Counted from the stretch's first letter, positions 10,557-20,213 are shown. The stretch: DNA of 64,000 bases from Proteus vulgaris (GCA_901472505.1 LR590468.1:930001-994000); one strand, 5' to 3'. A program made the numbers and translations. The notes: generated by a model not told the origin, from the sequence alone.

Positions 10557-11746
10557 CTATTCAATATGACATTTAAAATTCTCGTGCATTAGCATTATAT
10601 TACCATGCGCTTTATTATTGATATCTAGTCGTTTTTGATATGATTTAGGAAAAAGAATCTTATATATTTTAGAAAAAAAACCATTATAATTCTCTCGATC
10701 ATTATTATTAATAAAAAGTACTGAAGCAATTTTATTAATATCCAATAAAATATTTTCTTTTGGTATTTTACTATTAATCCCAGCAGTGTATTTTTTCAAT
10801 TTATTATCTAAACTTCTTAATAGTGAAATTTGTCTACCATTAACCGATTCAACAAAAATAAAAATATTTATTTTTATACATTTTATTTTTTCCAAGCTAG
10901 ATTTTAATTCCTTTAATTTATCAACCCCATCTATTTTCTCCATTAAATTTAATCTACTAACAATAATCACCTCATTATTAAATTCCTCTTCCTTTGCAAT
11001 TAATATATCAACATTTATTTTAGATAAATCATTATATTCTAAAAGATCAACAAGTTTATTTATTGCTAAGGTTGTATCAATTATTTTTTATTATTAATTC
11101 TTATTTTAGAAGATAATTCATTTTCAAGTAATTTAATTTCATCTTGAATTTCTTTAATTTCATCTTGAATTTCTTTAATTTCCTCTTCCATTTTCATAAT
11201 AGACATATTACATCCATAAAAACCAACATTATTATTTTTAGATGAAGATAACTTAACCTTATGATTTATGAAACTATTTATAATTGGATTTTTATCATTG
11301 AAGACCACTCCCTCAAAAGAGTTCGTATTATAAATACTCTTTCTCACTTTAGTACAAACACTTTCCTCTTTTTTATAAGAAAGTAATCCATCAAATATTT
11401 TTCTAACATCACCAATATCATTAATGTTTTTCACACTAATTATTTTATCTTTATTATCAAAAAAAAACTTAACACCTCCTAAGTTAATCCTTTTTTTTAG
11501 TTTTTCTATACGATTTTTATTTTCACCGTGATTAGTATATTTATCAATTGAATTGTCTAATTCTTTTTTTATATTGCTTAATAAGAACTTTTTATCTTTA
11601 TTGGCAATAAAAACATCATCATTTCCTTTTTTTAAAAAAAGTGAAATACTATTTTTATCAAACTCAATACTCTTTCTATCTGTTTTATCATTTATATCTG
11701 TTATGGATAATAAAAAACTTCTATGACTATCTATGAAGGTTGGCAT
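10557..11746 (-). CDS. Unknown very AT-rich gene, about 396 aa with coiled coil (frameshift at 11084-11089)
   Basis: I do not recognise this protein. A good GGAGAG Shine-Dalgarno precedes the ATG at 11744-11746 (MPTFIDSHRSFLLSITDIND). The first frame runs 221 residues and stops in an A6 tract; adding one A keeps the next frame open, with no stop, through KIIDTTLAINKLVDLLEYNDL into the second ORF ending HENFKCHIE, about 396 residues in all. Near the break is a coiled coil with two exact seven-residue repeats (EIKEIQD). The product is rich in Lys, Asn, Ile and Asp; base composition is far below that of its neighbours, suggesting horizontal origin. No signal peptide or clear membrane segment is visible. 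Confidence 0.6.
11132..11173 (-). repeat. 21-bp direct repeat encoding coiled-coil heptads
   Basis: Two exact copies of a 21-bp unit (11132-11152 and 11153-11173), plus a partial third, encode consecutive heptads EIKEIQD in the unknown AT-rich gene. In-frame repeats of this sort can change copy number by slippage. Confidence 0.8.
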
Positions 11747-11756
11747 GATATCTCTC

Positions 11757-11782
11757 CATTCTGTTTAATACTTAACAGAATG
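11757..11782 (-). promoter_or_regulatory. Inverted repeat just upstream of the AT-rich gene
   Basis: CATTCTGTT and AACAGAATG form a perfect 9-bp inverted repeat with an 8-base centre, ending just before the GGAGAG ribosome-binding site. It could be an operator or a leader hairpin that hides or exposes the start; the sequence cannot decide which. Confidence 0.45.
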
Positions 11783-11810
11783 CCATACCCAGTATCAATA
11801 TTATTGCAAT

Positions 11811-11843
11811 AAAAAAGCACTCCCTATTTTTATATGGGAGTGC
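11811..11843 (-). terminator. Rho-independent terminator after ptsG
   Basis: On the minus strand GCACTCCC and GGGAGTGC form a perfect 8-bp stem with an 11-base loop, followed by T6. It lies about 30 bp beyond the ptsG stop and isolates ptsG from the AT-rich gene. Confidence 0.9.
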
Positions 11844-11875
11844 TTTATGATTTGATATTACAATCAATAAGTTAT

Positions 11876-13321
11876 TTATTCAGCACTATCCAAAGACCGA
11901 ATATATTCATCCATTTCAGTTTTTAGATTATCTGACTTAGGACCAAAAATCGCTTGGATACCCGAGCCGACAACGACTACACCAGCAGCGCCCAATCTTT
12001 TCAATTCATCACGATCAACTTTATCAATCTCTTTTACACCAATACGTAAACGTGTGATACAGGCATCTAAACTACTGATATTGTCTTTACCACCAAACGC
12101 AGCGACTAAAGATTGTCCCATGGCACTTTTATCAGCTTGTTTCGCGTTTTTATCTTCCACTTCGCGGCCTGGAGTTTTCAGGTTTAGTTTCACGATTAAG
12201 AAACGGAAAATAGAGTAATATGTTATCGCATACAGTAAGCCAATAATTGGGAACAGATACAGCTTGCTACTATTACCACTTAATACGATAAAGTCGATCA
12301 AACCATGAGAGAAACTTGTACCATCACGCATTCCTAACAAAATACAAATGACAAATGCTAAGCCTGCCAAAATAGCGTGAATGACATAAAGGATTGGTGC
12401 GACGAACATAAATGAGAATTCAATAGGTTCAGTGATCCCTGTTAAGAAGGCTGTTAATGCCGCAGAAATCATGATACCACCCACTTTTACACGATTCTCA
12501 GGGCGTGCTGAATGCCAAATTGCAATTGCAGCAGCAGGCAAACCAAACATCTTAAATAGAAAACCACCCGATAACATACCCGCAGTTGGATCACCTGCCA
12601 TATAGCGAGGAATATCACCGTGGAATACTTGCCCAGCACTATTGACATATTCACCCACTTGCATTTGGAACGGTACATTCCAGATATGGTGTAAACCAAA
12701 TGGTACTAATGCACGCTCTACAACACCGTAAATACCAAAAGCAACAGCAGGGTTTTGATAGGCCGCCCATTCAGAAAAACGTTGGATAGCCGTACCGATA
12801 GGAGGCCAAATAAAAGATAAGATAATCCCAACAAAAATAGCAATTAAGCCTGAAATGATAGGAACAAAACGCTTACCCGCAAAGAATCCTAAATACTCAG
12901 GTAATTTAATACGATAAAAACGGTTAAACATAGAGGCTGCAATAATACCTGCAATAATTCCTCCTAGCACACCAGTATCAGTAAGGTGTTGAGCCTCAAT
13001 TTCCGCAGTCGAGAGTCCTAAAACCCAAGGAGCAACCACTATCATGGTTTTAGACATGATACCGTAAGCGACTACAGAGGCCAGCGCAGATACCCCATCA
13101 TTATTGGTAAAGCCTAACGCAACACCAATAGCAAAAATAAGTGGCATATTAGAGAAAACTGAACCCCCCGCTTCTGCCATTACTTGAGAAACAGAAGAAG
13201 GGATCCATGAAAGATCAGCGGAACCAACCCCTAATAAAATACCGGCAATAGGTAGTACAGATACCGGTAACATCAAGGACTTTCCGATTTTTTGTAAAAC
13301 AACAAATAGGTTTTTAAACAT
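11876..13321 (-). CDS. ptsG: PTS glucose-specific permease, EIIBC component
   Basis: Inner-membrane glucose permease of the phosphotransferase system. It imports and phosphorylates glucose, taking phosphate from EIIA-Glc. The IIC membrane domain (about 1-390) contains [19 protein letters not shown] and [15 protein letters not shown]; the C-terminal IIB domain carries the phosphorylated cysteine in LDACITRLR, and the end is [14 protein letters not shown]. The start is the ATG at 13319-13321, with GGGAGT upstream; a TTG three bases earlier is unlikely. Length is 481 residues, against 477 in E. coli. It is monocistronic, with its own operator region and terminator, placed between truC and yqcA. 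Confidence 0.96.
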   Translation of the reverse strand: MFKNLFVVLQKIGKSLMLPVSVLPIAGILLGVGSADLSWIPSSVSQVMAEAGGSVFSNMPLIFAIGVALGFTNNDGVSALASVVAYGIMSKTMIVVAPWVLGLSTAEIEAQHLTDTGVLGGIIAGIIAASMFNRFYRIKLPEYLGFFAGKRFVPIISGLIAIFVGIILSFIWPPIGTAIQRFSEWAAYQNPAVAFGIYGVVERALVPFGLHHIWNVPFQMQVGEYVNSAGQVFHGDIPRYMAGDPTAGMLSGGFLFKMFGLPAAAIAIWHSARPENRVKVGGIMISAALTAFLTGITEPIEFSFMFVAPILYVIHAILAGLAFVICILLGMRDGTSFSHGLIDFIVLSGNSSKLYLFPIIGLLYAITYYSIFRFLIVKLNLKTPGREVEDKNAKQADKSAMGQSLVAAFGGKDNISSLDACITRLRIGVKEIDKVDRDELKRLGAAGVVVVGSGIQAIFGPKSDNLKTEMDEYIRSLDSAE

Positions 13322-13424
13322 CAAGCAGACTCCCGGAATGTGGGTTTTATATGTTGTAGGTTTTTTATTTGTTTAAAGTTATGTGGTTTTTTATTTCATA
13401 AACTTATCTAATGATAAGCCTTAT

Positions 13425-13445
13425 TTATTTTACATCATAAAATAA
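13425..13445. promoter_or_regulatory. Mlc/NagC-type operator of ptsG
   Basis: TTATTTTA and TAAAATAA are a perfect 8-bp inverted repeat around a 5-base centre. AT-rich palindromes of this form bind the ROK repressors Mlc and NagC, and Mlc controls ptsG in E. coli. The site overlaps a possible -10 (TATGAT on the minus strand), a natural place for repression. Confidence 0.65.
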
Positions 13446-13460
13446 ATCGCCAAATGAATA

Positions 13461-13476
13461 CATGATAGCTGTCACG
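13461..13476. promoter_or_regulatory. Candidate CRP site of ptsG
   Basis: The minus strand reads CGTGACAGCTATCATG, matching TGTGA-N6-TCACA at 7 of 10 positions. It is centred about 41 bp before the start implied by the TATGAT -10, the class II position used at E. coli ptsG. A second near-consensus site (TTGATCTGATCACAT, one base short in the spacer) lies at about 13487-13502. Confidence 0.45.
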
Positions 13477-13623
13477 TTTCAATACATGTGATCAGATCAA
13501 TTTGTAGAATTATATATTTTACAAATAGTTAATAGAAACTATGAATTTGCGCAAACCATCAAGACTTAAGTAAAAAAGCCTTGATAGTCACATATTGAAA
13601 GCAATATTCAAATAAGAAAGGAA

Positions 13624-14388
13624 TTAAAAATGATGAGCTAAATCGTCACCATACTGCTCTAATTCAGGTCTTAATCCACGCCAATCAAACTGATTAATAA
13701 GGTGTTGCCAAGGTAAATCCCACTTAGCCGTTAAACTAAGCGGTTGTAATGTTATTGGATGAATTAAGTTTAGATGGCTTGCATGTAACATCAAGCGATG
13801 AGATTGAAAATGATTTACCACACCGCGATTTTGACGTAAATCACCATGAGCAGTATCACCAATAATAGGATGACGAATATGAGACATATGGCGGCGTAAT
13901 TGGTGTTTACGACCTGTTTCAGGACGCAATTCTAATAAGCTAAATCGAGATGTAGGATAACGCCCAATAGCAACCTCTTTTTCAACGGTTGCTAATGGCT
14001 GACAATGTGTTACACACGCTTGAATTTGTGGTGGCTGAGTTGCAAATTTATCAGCAATTTTATCTAACTCTTCCACTAAAGGGCTATCAATTACTAATGC
14101 TTCTTCAACATACCCTCTTACTACAGCATGGTAAATTTTTTCTGTTTTATGTTGTTCAAAAGATTGGGAAAGGGCTCTTGCAACATCAGAGGAAAGCGCC
14201 ATTAATAAAACCCCTGATGTAGGTCTATCTAAGCGGTGTACAGGAAAAACATGTTGCCCTATTTGGTCTCTTAGTGTTTGCATAACAAACACAGTTTCAT
14301 GCCTATCAAGCCAACTACGGTGAACAAGCCAACCTGCCGGTTTATTCACCGCAACAAGATATTCATCTTGATAAATAATATCTAGCAT
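13624..14388 (-). CDS. truC: tRNA pseudouridine(65) synthase
   Basis: RluA-family pseudouridine synthase that modifies U65 of certain tRNAs in E. coli. The catalytic aspartate is D54 in the HRLDRPTSGVLLMA motif. VNKPAGWLVHRS near the N-terminus and RPETGRKHQLRRHM at about 156-169 are also diagnostic. Length is 254 residues, with no separate S4 domain, as expected for TruC. yqcC lies immediately upstream, 8 bp away, and is probably co-transcribed. The usual downstream partner yqcA is displaced by ptsG and the AT-rich gene. Confidence 0.94.
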   Translation of the reverse strand: MLDIIYQDEYLVAVNKPAGWLVHRSWLDRHETVFVMQTLRDQIGQHVFPVHRLDRPTSGVLLMALSSDVARALSQSFEQHKTEKIYHAVVRGYVEEALVIDSPLVEELDKIADKFATQPPQIQACVTHCQPLATVEKEVAIGRYPTSRFSLLELRPETGRKHQLRRHMSHIRHPIIGDTAHGDLRQNRGVVNHFQSHRLMLHASHLNLIHPITLQPLSLTAKWDLPWQHLINQFDWRGLRPELEQYGDDLAHHF

Positions 14389-14396
14389 GATCGGCC

Positions 14397-14723
14397 TTAT
14401 GATTTAAACATTGCGTCAAGTTCACGCAAATGGTTGAGTAAATCAGTAAAGTCGCGACTTTCATCATCTTTAAATGCTTCTTCGTAATAAGGAGCGATTG
14501 AGAATGCATGAGGTAATGGCATATTGTTTTCAATCATTGATGACAATCGTGGAATTAATACCCACTGTAACCATTCGTGTGCACTCATTGTGTCAATACA
14601 AAAAGGTTCAATGCTTTCAAATGCCTGTTCAGTTGGTGACCCTAATTGCCATAGCTCAATGTTCTTCATCTCTTCTTCGATTAAGAGTAATTTCGCTAAA
14701 ATGCGTTGTTCTGGTGTCATCAT
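14397..14723 (-). CDS. yqcC: YqcC family protein (DUF446)
   Basis: A 108-residue conserved protein of unknown function. Similarity to E. coli YqcC is clear in PFCIDTMSAHEWLQWVLIPR (about 41-60) and LPHAFSIAPYYEEAF (about 70-84). The C-terminal part is helical, ending RELDAMFKS. Two adjacent ATG codons are possible starts; I use the first. It leads the yqcC-truC pair, downstream of the csrB-like RNA terminator. Confidence 0.9.
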   Translation of the reverse strand: MMTPEQRILAKLLLIEEEMKNIELWQLGSPTEQAFESIEPFCIDTMSAHEWLQWVLIPRLSSMIENNMPLPHAFSIAPYYEEAFKDDESRDFTDLLNHLRELDAMFKS

Positions 14724-14786
14724 ATATTCCTTATATAAAACCTACGAATAAGGATAACATTGGGATGGAATAGCAGAAAACAAATA

Positions 14787-14975
14787 AAAAAATAAAAGGA
14801 GCCGAAACTCCTTTTAGACAAGAAAAATAACTGTCTGTACAACACATGCATCCAAGCAAGACCGTTTTATCTATCCCTGTGATTAAGTCTGTATCCACAT
14901 TAATGGAAATATCCTATTTCCTGTGCCCTTGATTACTTTACATTATATCGGTCACCAAACAGTCCCTTCGTTGGT
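14787..14975 (-). ncRNA. csrB: csrB-like CsrA-sequestering sRNA
   Basis: Located between yqcC and syd on their strand, the exact E. coli csrB locus. The RNA of about 190 nt contains at least six GGA triplets, several displayed in hairpin loops: GAAAT-AGGAT-ATTTC, a TGT-GGAT-ACA hairpin inside an ATTAA/TTAAT stem, CCAA...AGGGA...TTGG, and GCTTGGATGC. It ends with a terminator, AAAAGGAG/CTCCTTTT (14794-14815), then a T-rich tail. A UvrY-type box lies about 170 bp upstream. It is shorter and has fewer GGA sites than E. coli CsrB. The 5' end is set from a predicted promoter. Confidence 0.68.
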
Positions 14976-14981
14976 GGACGT

Positions 14982-15010
14982 AGAATGCCAATAATTGATT
15001 AGTTAAACAA
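14982..15010 (-). promoter_or_regulatory. Predicted csrB promoter
   Basis: Minus strand TTGTTT and CATTCT are separated by 17 bp, with the start expected about 7 bases on at 14975. The -10 is weak, which fits a promoter needing activation. Confidence 0.4.
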
Positions 15011-15143
15011 CCCACAAAATAAATGTAATTAAATAGATATAACCATAAGCAAAAACAATAGGTTAATAAGTTATTGCTCTACTTAAATAAATTAAATTTA
15101 CTCTTATACAAGAGCCTATTTACTAAAAAAACAGACTCTTTTT

Positions 15144-15161
15144 TGTAAGATATATCTCACA
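15144..15161. promoter_or_regulatory. UvrY (GacA-type) binding box upstream of csrB
   Basis: TGTAAG-ATATAT-CTCACA on the plus strand (TGTGAG...CTTACA on the minus strand) matches the 18-bp GacA/UvrY palindrome TGTAAG-N6-CTTACA with one difference. E. coli csrB has the same type of box, also well upstream, bound by phosphorylated UvrY. Confidence 0.65.
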
Positions 15162-15184
15162 CAGAAAATAGTTTAAAGACTACA

Positions 15185-15736
15185 TCAGTCACTATACACC
15201 ACGGCTAATTCTGATAAAAAAACAGATAAGTTTTCAGCTAGAACTTCTCTTTTCTTTTGGCCAAACGTTTCAAGAATAACTTCACCAGAAACATTACAGA
15301 CAGAAATGATCTCATTTTCTGAATCCGTTGTGCCAATAAATAAAGTTGGCGTTAATTTCAGTCTCTTTTGCGTCACTAAATGCCCAATAATATTTTCTTG
15401 TAGGCGAATAAAATCTTCTTCACTCCAGACTTGGATCAAACTTAGATGAGTATTTCTAAAGCGAACTTGCATATCCCCCGCATACTGAGTAGTAAAGTAA
15501 TTATGCAATTCAGGGCGAATGATAATCCCCATCGCTTTTTCAACTTTTTCCAGTTTGTCCGTTCCTACAAAAGGTTGAGGTAACCAATAAACGACTTCAT
15601 CACCCGTTCTTGATATGCAAACTGAAGGAACACCATAGAGCTCTTCACTCGCAGGAGGTAAACCTGATTTTTCTTGCCACAAGTCAACATATTTTTGCGT
15701 GAAAGCTTTTAATTCAGAGGAGATGTTTTCAATCAT
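15185..15736 (-). CDS. syd: SecY-interacting protein Syd
   Basis: A cytoplasmic membrane-associated protein that binds SecY in E. coli and is thought to check translocon integrity. It has 183 residues (E. coli 181). The N-terminus is acidic and helical (LKAFTQKYVDLWQEKSGLPP), followed by YGVPSVCISRTGDEVVYWLPQ, typical of the family. The upstream region carries a 13-bp tandem repeat within its likely promoter. syd is divergent from queF, as in E. coli, and the csrB-like RNA lies downstream. Confidence 0.92.
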   Translation of the reverse strand: MIENISSELKAFTQKYVDLWQEKSGLPPASEELYGVPSVCISRTGDEVVYWLPQPFVGTDKLEKVEKAMGIIIRPELHNYFTTQYAGDMQVRFRNTHLSLIQVWSEEDFIRLQENIIGHLVTQKRLKLTPTLFIGTTDSENEIISVCNVSGEVILETFGQKKREVLAENLSVFLSELAVVYSD

Positions 15737-15773
15737 GGTTATTAACTTTATTATTAAATAAAAATTAGCCCTT

Positions 15774-15819
15774 ATGTTACCTGATTATGTTACCTGATTA
15801 TGTTACCTGATTATGTTAC
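15774..15819. repeat. 13-bp tandem repeat, 3.5 copies, in the syd/queF divergent gap
   Basis: ATGTTACCTGATT occurs three times in perfect head-to-tail copies (15774-15786, 15787-15799, 15800-15812), followed by ATGTTAC. It starts 38 bp upstream of the syd ATG. Confidence 0.92.
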
Positions 15820-15917
15820 TAATTCAGAGTATCAAAAATAAAGCATTCGTATACTATTGATGTTTCAATAGTATAATTAGCCTTCTTTTATTCTCAGTTA
15901 AAGTTAGGATGTAAGTT

Positions 15918-16763
15918 ATGTCTTTATATCAAGGTGATAAATCTCTTGAAACATTATCTTTAGGCAAAGAGACTCAATATCATACGCAATATGATGCTAA
16001 ATTATTGCAGGGTGTACCACGTAGCCTAAATCGAGATTCACTCTCTTTAACTGCTGAAAATTTACCTTTTCATGGTGGCGACATTTGGACTATGTATGAG
16101 CTCTCATGGCTTAATAGCAAAGGACTACCGCAAGTCGCGATTGGCCATGTTGAATTAGATGCAACCACTGAAAACCTCATTGAATCTAAAAGCTTTAAAC
16201 TGTACCTCAACAGCTTTAATCAAACTCGCTTTGAAAACTGGGATATCGTTGAAAAAACCTTACTTAAAGATTTAACCTCTTGTGCTAAAGGTAAAGTGAA
16301 TCTAACTATCTATCCACTTTCGCATTTTACATCACAACCTATTGTTGATTTTGCTGGAGAGTGTATTGATGAACAAGATATTGAAATTGATAATTATCAG
16401 TTTGATGCACAATGGTTAAACGGATCGACAACCGATACACGGGTTGAAGAAACGCTGGTCAGTCATCTGTTAAAATCAAACTGCCTTATTACCCATCAAC
16501 CCGATTGGGGATCTGTCGCTATCCAATATAAAGGTAAAAAAATTGATCGTGAAAAATTGCTACGTTATTTAGTCTCATTTAGGCAACATAATGAATTTCA
16601 TGAACAATGTGTTGAGCGAATTTTCCACGATATCATGCAATTTTGTACGCCAGAAACATTAACTGTTTACGCAAGATATACACGAAGGGGGGGATTAGAT
16701 ATCAATCCTTGGCGTAGTAATTGTGAGTTTGTTCCAAAAATCAGTCGATTAGCCAGACAATAA
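15918..16763 (+). CDS. queF: NADPH-dependent 7-cyano-7-deazaguanine reductase
   Basis: QueF reduces preQ0 to preQ1 in queuosine biosynthesis, a rare nitrile-to-amine reduction. It is the two-domain form of 281 residues (E. coli 282). The nucleophile is C189 in [15 protein letters not shown] with the acid D196; the E-[ST]-K-S-F-K motif is seen as [11 protein letters not shown] at about 89-99, and [12 protein letters not shown] supplies the second-domain signature. A GGATG box precedes the ATG. It is followed by ppnN, 91 bp away. Confidence 0.96.
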   Translation: MSLYQGDKSLETLSLGKETQYHTQYDAKLLQGVPRSLNRDSLSLTAENLPFHGGDIWTMYELSWLNSKGLPQVAIGHVELDATTENLIESKSFKLYLNSFNQTRFENWDIVEKTLLKDLTSCAKGKVNLTIYPLSHFTSQPIVDFAGECIDEQDIEIDNYQFDAQWLNGSTTDTRVEETLVSHLLKSNCLITHQPDWGSVAIQYKGKKIDREKLLRYLVSFRQHNEFHEQCVERIFHDIMQFCTPETLTVYARYTRRGGLDINPWRSNCEFVPKISRLARQ

Positions 16764-16854
16764 TAGGAATAATGCCTGTATGTTAATATGATCTGTGTTA
16801 TACCAAGATCAATTGCACTTCAGTTTGTTATTTCAGGAGAAAAAGGAGTCCTAC

Positions 16855-18222
16855 GTGATAACTCATGTCAGCCCATTAGGTTCCATGGATCTGCTTTCAC
16901 AGCTAGAAGTTGATATGCTTAAAAGAACCGCAAGCAGTGATCTTTACCAGCTGTTTCGCAATTGTTCTCTTGCTGTCCTCAACTCTGGTAGCCTTACTGA
17001 TAGTAGTAAAGAACTGTTATCTAAATACCAAGATTTTGATATTAACGTACTGCGCCGTGAACGTGGCGTGAAATTAGAGTTAGTCAATCCTCCTGAAGAC
17101 GCCTTTGTTGACGGAAAAATTATTCGTTCACTACAAGCTAACTTATTCGCTGTACTTCGTGACATTTTGTTTGTTCATGGACAGATCACTACAGCCAAAC
17201 GTGACCTCCACCTTAATTTAGAAAATAGCTCTCACATCACTAACACCATATTCTCCATTTTACGTAATGCAAGAGCCCTTCATATTGATGAAGATCCTAA
17301 TATGATTGTGTGCTGGGGAGGCCACTCTATCAATGAAACTGAGTATCTTTATGGCCGAAAAGTGGGTAACGAATTAGGGCTACGAGAACTTAATATTTGT
17401 ACAGGTTGTGGCCCGGGTGCGATGGAAGCGCCAATGAAAGGTGCCGCGGTTGGTCATGCTCAACAACGTTATAAAAATAGCCGTTTTATTGGCATGACAG
17501 AACCATCTATCATTGCGGCAGAGCCACCCAATCCATTAGTTAACGAACTCATTATCATGCCAGACATTGAAAAACGTCTAGAATCTTTCGTTCGTATTGG
17601 ACACGGTATTATTATTTTTCCGGGAGGTGTGGGAACAGCAGAAGAATTGCTGTACCTACTTGGTATTCTTATGTCGCCAGAAAACCAAGATCAAGTATTA
17701 CCACTGATTTTAACTGGTCCGAAAGAGAGTGCTGATTACTTCAATGTACTAGACGATTTTATTGCAAATACATTGGGTGACGAAGCACGACGCCATTACC
17801 AAATCATTATTGATGATGCGCCAGAAGTGGCTCGTATTATGAAAAAATATATGCCATTGGTGAAAGATAATCGTCGTAGCACAGGTGATGCCTATAGCTT
17901 TAACTGGTCAATGAAAATCAATGCTGACTTACAGCATCCTTTTGAACCTACCCATGAAAATATGGCATCCCTTAACCTAAGCACCAATCAGTCTCCTGAA
18001 AAATTAGCAGCAGACTTACGTCGTGCATTTTCAGGTATTGTTGCGGGTAACGTAAAAGAAGTGGGAATGAAAGCGATTGAAGCTCATGGCCCTTATAAAA
18101 TTCATGGCGACAGCGAGATTATGCGTCGTATGGATATTTTATTAGCCGGCTTTGTTGAGCAACATCGTATGAAACTTCCTGGTGGTACTGCTTACCAACC
18201 ATGTTACGAAATAATCAGTTAA
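16855..18222 (+). CDS. ppnN: Pyrimidine/purine-5'-nucleotide nucleosidase PpnN
   Basis: A LOG-family nucleotide 5'-monophosphate nucleosidase (E. coli YgdH/PpnN), which cleaves the N-glycosidic bond of nucleoside monophosphates and is stimulated by (p)ppGpp in E. coli. I place the start at the GTG at 16855 ([18 protein letters not shown] follows), giving 455 residues (E. coli 454), with AGGAG 8 bases upstream. A longer open frame from 16795 adds 20 unsupported residues. LOG motifs are [16 protein letters not shown] and [16 protein letters not shown]. xni follows after only 3 bp; E. coli has sdaC and sdaB in between. Confidence 0.93.
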   Translation: MITHVSPLGSMDLLSQLEVDMLKRTASSDLYQLFRNCSLAVLNSGSLTDSSKELLSKYQDFDINVLRRERGVKLELVNPPEDAFVDGKIIRSLQANLFAVLRDILFVHGQITTAKRDLHLNLENSSHITNTIFSILRNARALHIDEDPNMIVCWGGHSINETEYLYGRKVGNELGLRELNICTGCGPGAMEAPMKGAAVGHAQQRYKNSRFIGMTEPSIIAAEPPNPLVNELIIMPDIEKRLESFVRIGHGIIIFPGGVGTAEELLYLLGILMSPENQDQVLPLILTGPKESADYFNVLDDFIANTLGDEARRHYQIIIDDAPEVARIMKKYMPLVKDNRRSTGDAYSFNWSMKINADLQHPFEPTHENMASLNLSTNQSPEKLAADLRRAFSGIVAGNVKEVGMKAIEAHGPYKIHGDSEIMRRMDILLAGFVEQHRMKLPGGTAYQPCYEIIS

Positions 18223-18225
18223 TTT

Positions 18226-19011
18226 ATGATGATACATTTGCTGATTATTGATGCTTTAAACCTGATCCGTCGCATTCATGCGGCATCAGGTTCTTCCTGC
18301 CTGACGGTGTGTGAACAAAGTGTCAATCAGCTACTCGGACATACACACCCTACTCATGCTGTTGCTGTCTTTGATGAAGATGACCGAGAAGGGAGTTGGC
18401 GACACCAACTCCTTCCTGATTATAAAGCAGGTCGCACACCAATGCCTGATGAATTGCGACAACAATTGCCAGTAATTAAAGCAATGTTACTCAATTTAGG
18501 AATACAAAGCTGGCATTCTGGTGGAGATGAAGCAGATGACGTTGCCGCAACATTAGCCACAAAAGTAGCAAATGCAGGTTTTCGTGTCACTATTATTTCA
18601 ACTGATAAAGGATACTGTCAGTTACTTTCTCCCTCTATTCGTATTCGAGATTATTTTCAACGACGTTGGTTAGATTTAGAATTTATTAGGGCCGAGTTTG
18701 GTGTCGAACCATCTCAACTTACTGATTATTGGGGATTAACAGGTGTAAGTAGCAGTAAAATTACAGGTGTTCCAGGTATTGGCCCTAAAAGCGCTGCAGA
18801 ACTCTTACAAATTTATCCTGATTTAGAATCACTGTATCAGCACATTGATAACGTCCCTACAAAATGGCGAAACAAGCTGATTACTCACAAAGAGTCTGCA
18901 TTTATTAGTCGGAAAATCACAACATTACGCACTGATATCCAATTAAACGGTAATTTACAACAATTACGTTTAAACAACTATAATCTAAATAATTCAGCTC
19001 CAACCTGCTGA
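18226..19011 (+). CDS. xni: Flap endonuclease Xni (ExoIX)
   Basis: A structure-specific 5' nuclease homologous to the N-terminal domain of DNA polymerase I, probably processing flaps. It has 261 residues. Metal-binding acidic patches are seen at [11 protein letters not shown] and [13 protein letters not shown], and the DNA-binding helix-hairpin-helix at [18 protein letters not shown]. The ATG directly follows the ppnN stop, so the pair is probably translationally coupled. A strong terminator follows. The C-terminus ([13 protein letters not shown]) is slightly longer than in E. coli. Confidence 0.93.
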   Translation: MMIHLLIIDALNLIRRIHAASGSSCLTVCEQSVNQLLGHTHPTHAVAVFDEDDREGSWRHQLLPDYKAGRTPMPDELRQQLPVIKAMLLNLGIQSWHSGGDEADDVAATLATKVANAGFRVTIISTDKGYCQLLSPSIRIRDYFQRRWLDLEFIRAEFGVEPSQLTDYWGLTGVSSSKITGVPGIGPKSAAELLQIYPDLESLYQHIDNVPTKWRNKLITHKESAFISRKITTLRTDIQLNGNLQQLRLNNYNLNNSAPTC

Positions 19012-19035
19012 TAATTTAGTATCATTATATAAAGT

Positions 19036-19075
19036 AAAAAAGGCTAAGCCTATAAATAGAAGCTTAGCCTTTTTA
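19036..19075. terminator. Bidirectional terminator between xni and rlmM
   Basis: AAAAAGGCTAAGC and GCTTAGCCTTTTT form a perfect 13-bp stem between convergent genes, with A and T tracts on each side. Confidence 0.9.
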
Positions 19076-19115
19076 TTGTCATCAATAATGCATTGATGAG
19101 TGTTTACCATACTTC

Positions 19116-20213
19116 TTAGAATTCGCGATCTGGGCGATACGCAGCCCAAATATTTTGGATATGAACCGTTATTTCTTCTCTATCATGATAAAGATGTTTT
19201 GCTTGGATTTTAGCATTAATGCCTTTTTCGGCTAACTCTGTCTTTATTTTTTCAAGAATATGAGAAACTTCTTCATAACGCTTTTTCATTGGTAATTTCA
19301 GGTTAAAAATCGCTTCACGACACCACTCATTAGCAACCCATGTTGTCATTAAAGCTGCAACTTTTGCTGGTTTTTCAACCATATCACAAACAAGCCATGT
19401 GATATTTTTAGAGGTTGGCTCGAATTTAAACCCATCAACTTGGTGATGACGAACTTGCCCTGTATCCATTAAAGATTGTGCCATTGGGCCATTATCGACC
19501 GCATGTACCATCATGCTACGTTTCACTAATTGATAAGTCCAACCACCAGGGCAAGCACCTAAATCAACCGCTTTCATTCCACTGGCTAAGCGCTCTTCCC
19601 ATTCTTCGTACGGAATGAAAATATGAAACGCTTCTTCAAGTTTCAACGTAGAGCGACTTGGTGCATCGGATGGAAATTTTAATCGAGGAATACCCATATA
19701 GAATGCAGAATTATTGAAGCTATAAGAATAGCCAACATAACAACATCCTGGTGCAATGAAAAATACATGAATAATAGGACGGCTATAATTCTCCACTTTC
19801 AGTAAAATTTTTTCATTACGTAAATGATTACGTAATGGTACCGTAAATTTACGGCAGAATTTTAATAATTCCTTGCTTTCATTCGTATCTGCAACTTCAA
19901 CTCGAAGTTCACCCGCTTTTTCAACAACACCTTTTAGCATTCCAACAATAGGTGTAATTCTATCTTCTGGAGGTAAATCTTTAAGTAACTCACCTGTCAC
20001 AAACATCTGACGAGCAAAAATTAATTCACGGAAATTAACTTCACGCGCAATCTTGTCTGCGTCACCTTCTTGGTAGCATTCAAAAATCACATAACCACTT
20101 CCCTCTTTAACACGAGGAAAGCCATAAACACCGATTTGACCTGCTTTATCCGTAATCTCAGCCGCGCACTCTTTTTCAAAACCTTGGCGACAATATAATG
20201 CAACTTTATTCAT
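19116..20213 (-). CDS. rlmM: 23S rRNA (cytidine2498-2'-O)-methyltransferase
   Basis: SAM-dependent 2'-O-methyltransferase for C2498 of 23S rRNA. The 365 residues match the E. coli length (366). An N-terminal THUMP-like domain ([20 protein letters not shown]) is followed by a Rossmann domain with the SAM loop [15 protein letters not shown] at about 221-235 and [10 protein letters not shown]. The catalytic lysine is expected in [10 protein letters not shown]. The start overlaps the end of ygdD by 8 bp, so the two are co-translated. Confidence 0.95.
   Translation of the reverse strand: MNKVALYCRQGFEKECAAEITDKAGQIGVYGFPRVKEGSGYVIFECYQEGDADKIAREVNFRELIFARQMFVTGELLKDLPPEDRITPIVGMLKGVVEKAGELRVEVADTNESKELLKFCRKFTVPLRNHLRNEKILLKVENYSRPIIHVFFIAPGCCYVGYSYSFNNSAFYMGIPRLKFPSDAPSRSTLKLEEAFHIFIPYEEWEERLASGMKAVDLGACPGGWTYQLVKRSMMVHAVDNGPMAQSLMDTGQVRHHQVDGFKFEPTSKNITWLVCDMVEKPAKVAALMTTWVANEWCREAIFNLKLPMKKRYEEVSHILEKIKTELAEKGINAKIQAKHLYHDREEITVHIQNIWAAYRPDREF

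Noticed and set aside
16795..16854. Upstream extension of ppnN
   Set aside because: The GTG at 16855 has AGGAG upstream and matches the E. coli N-terminus; the extra 20 residues do not.
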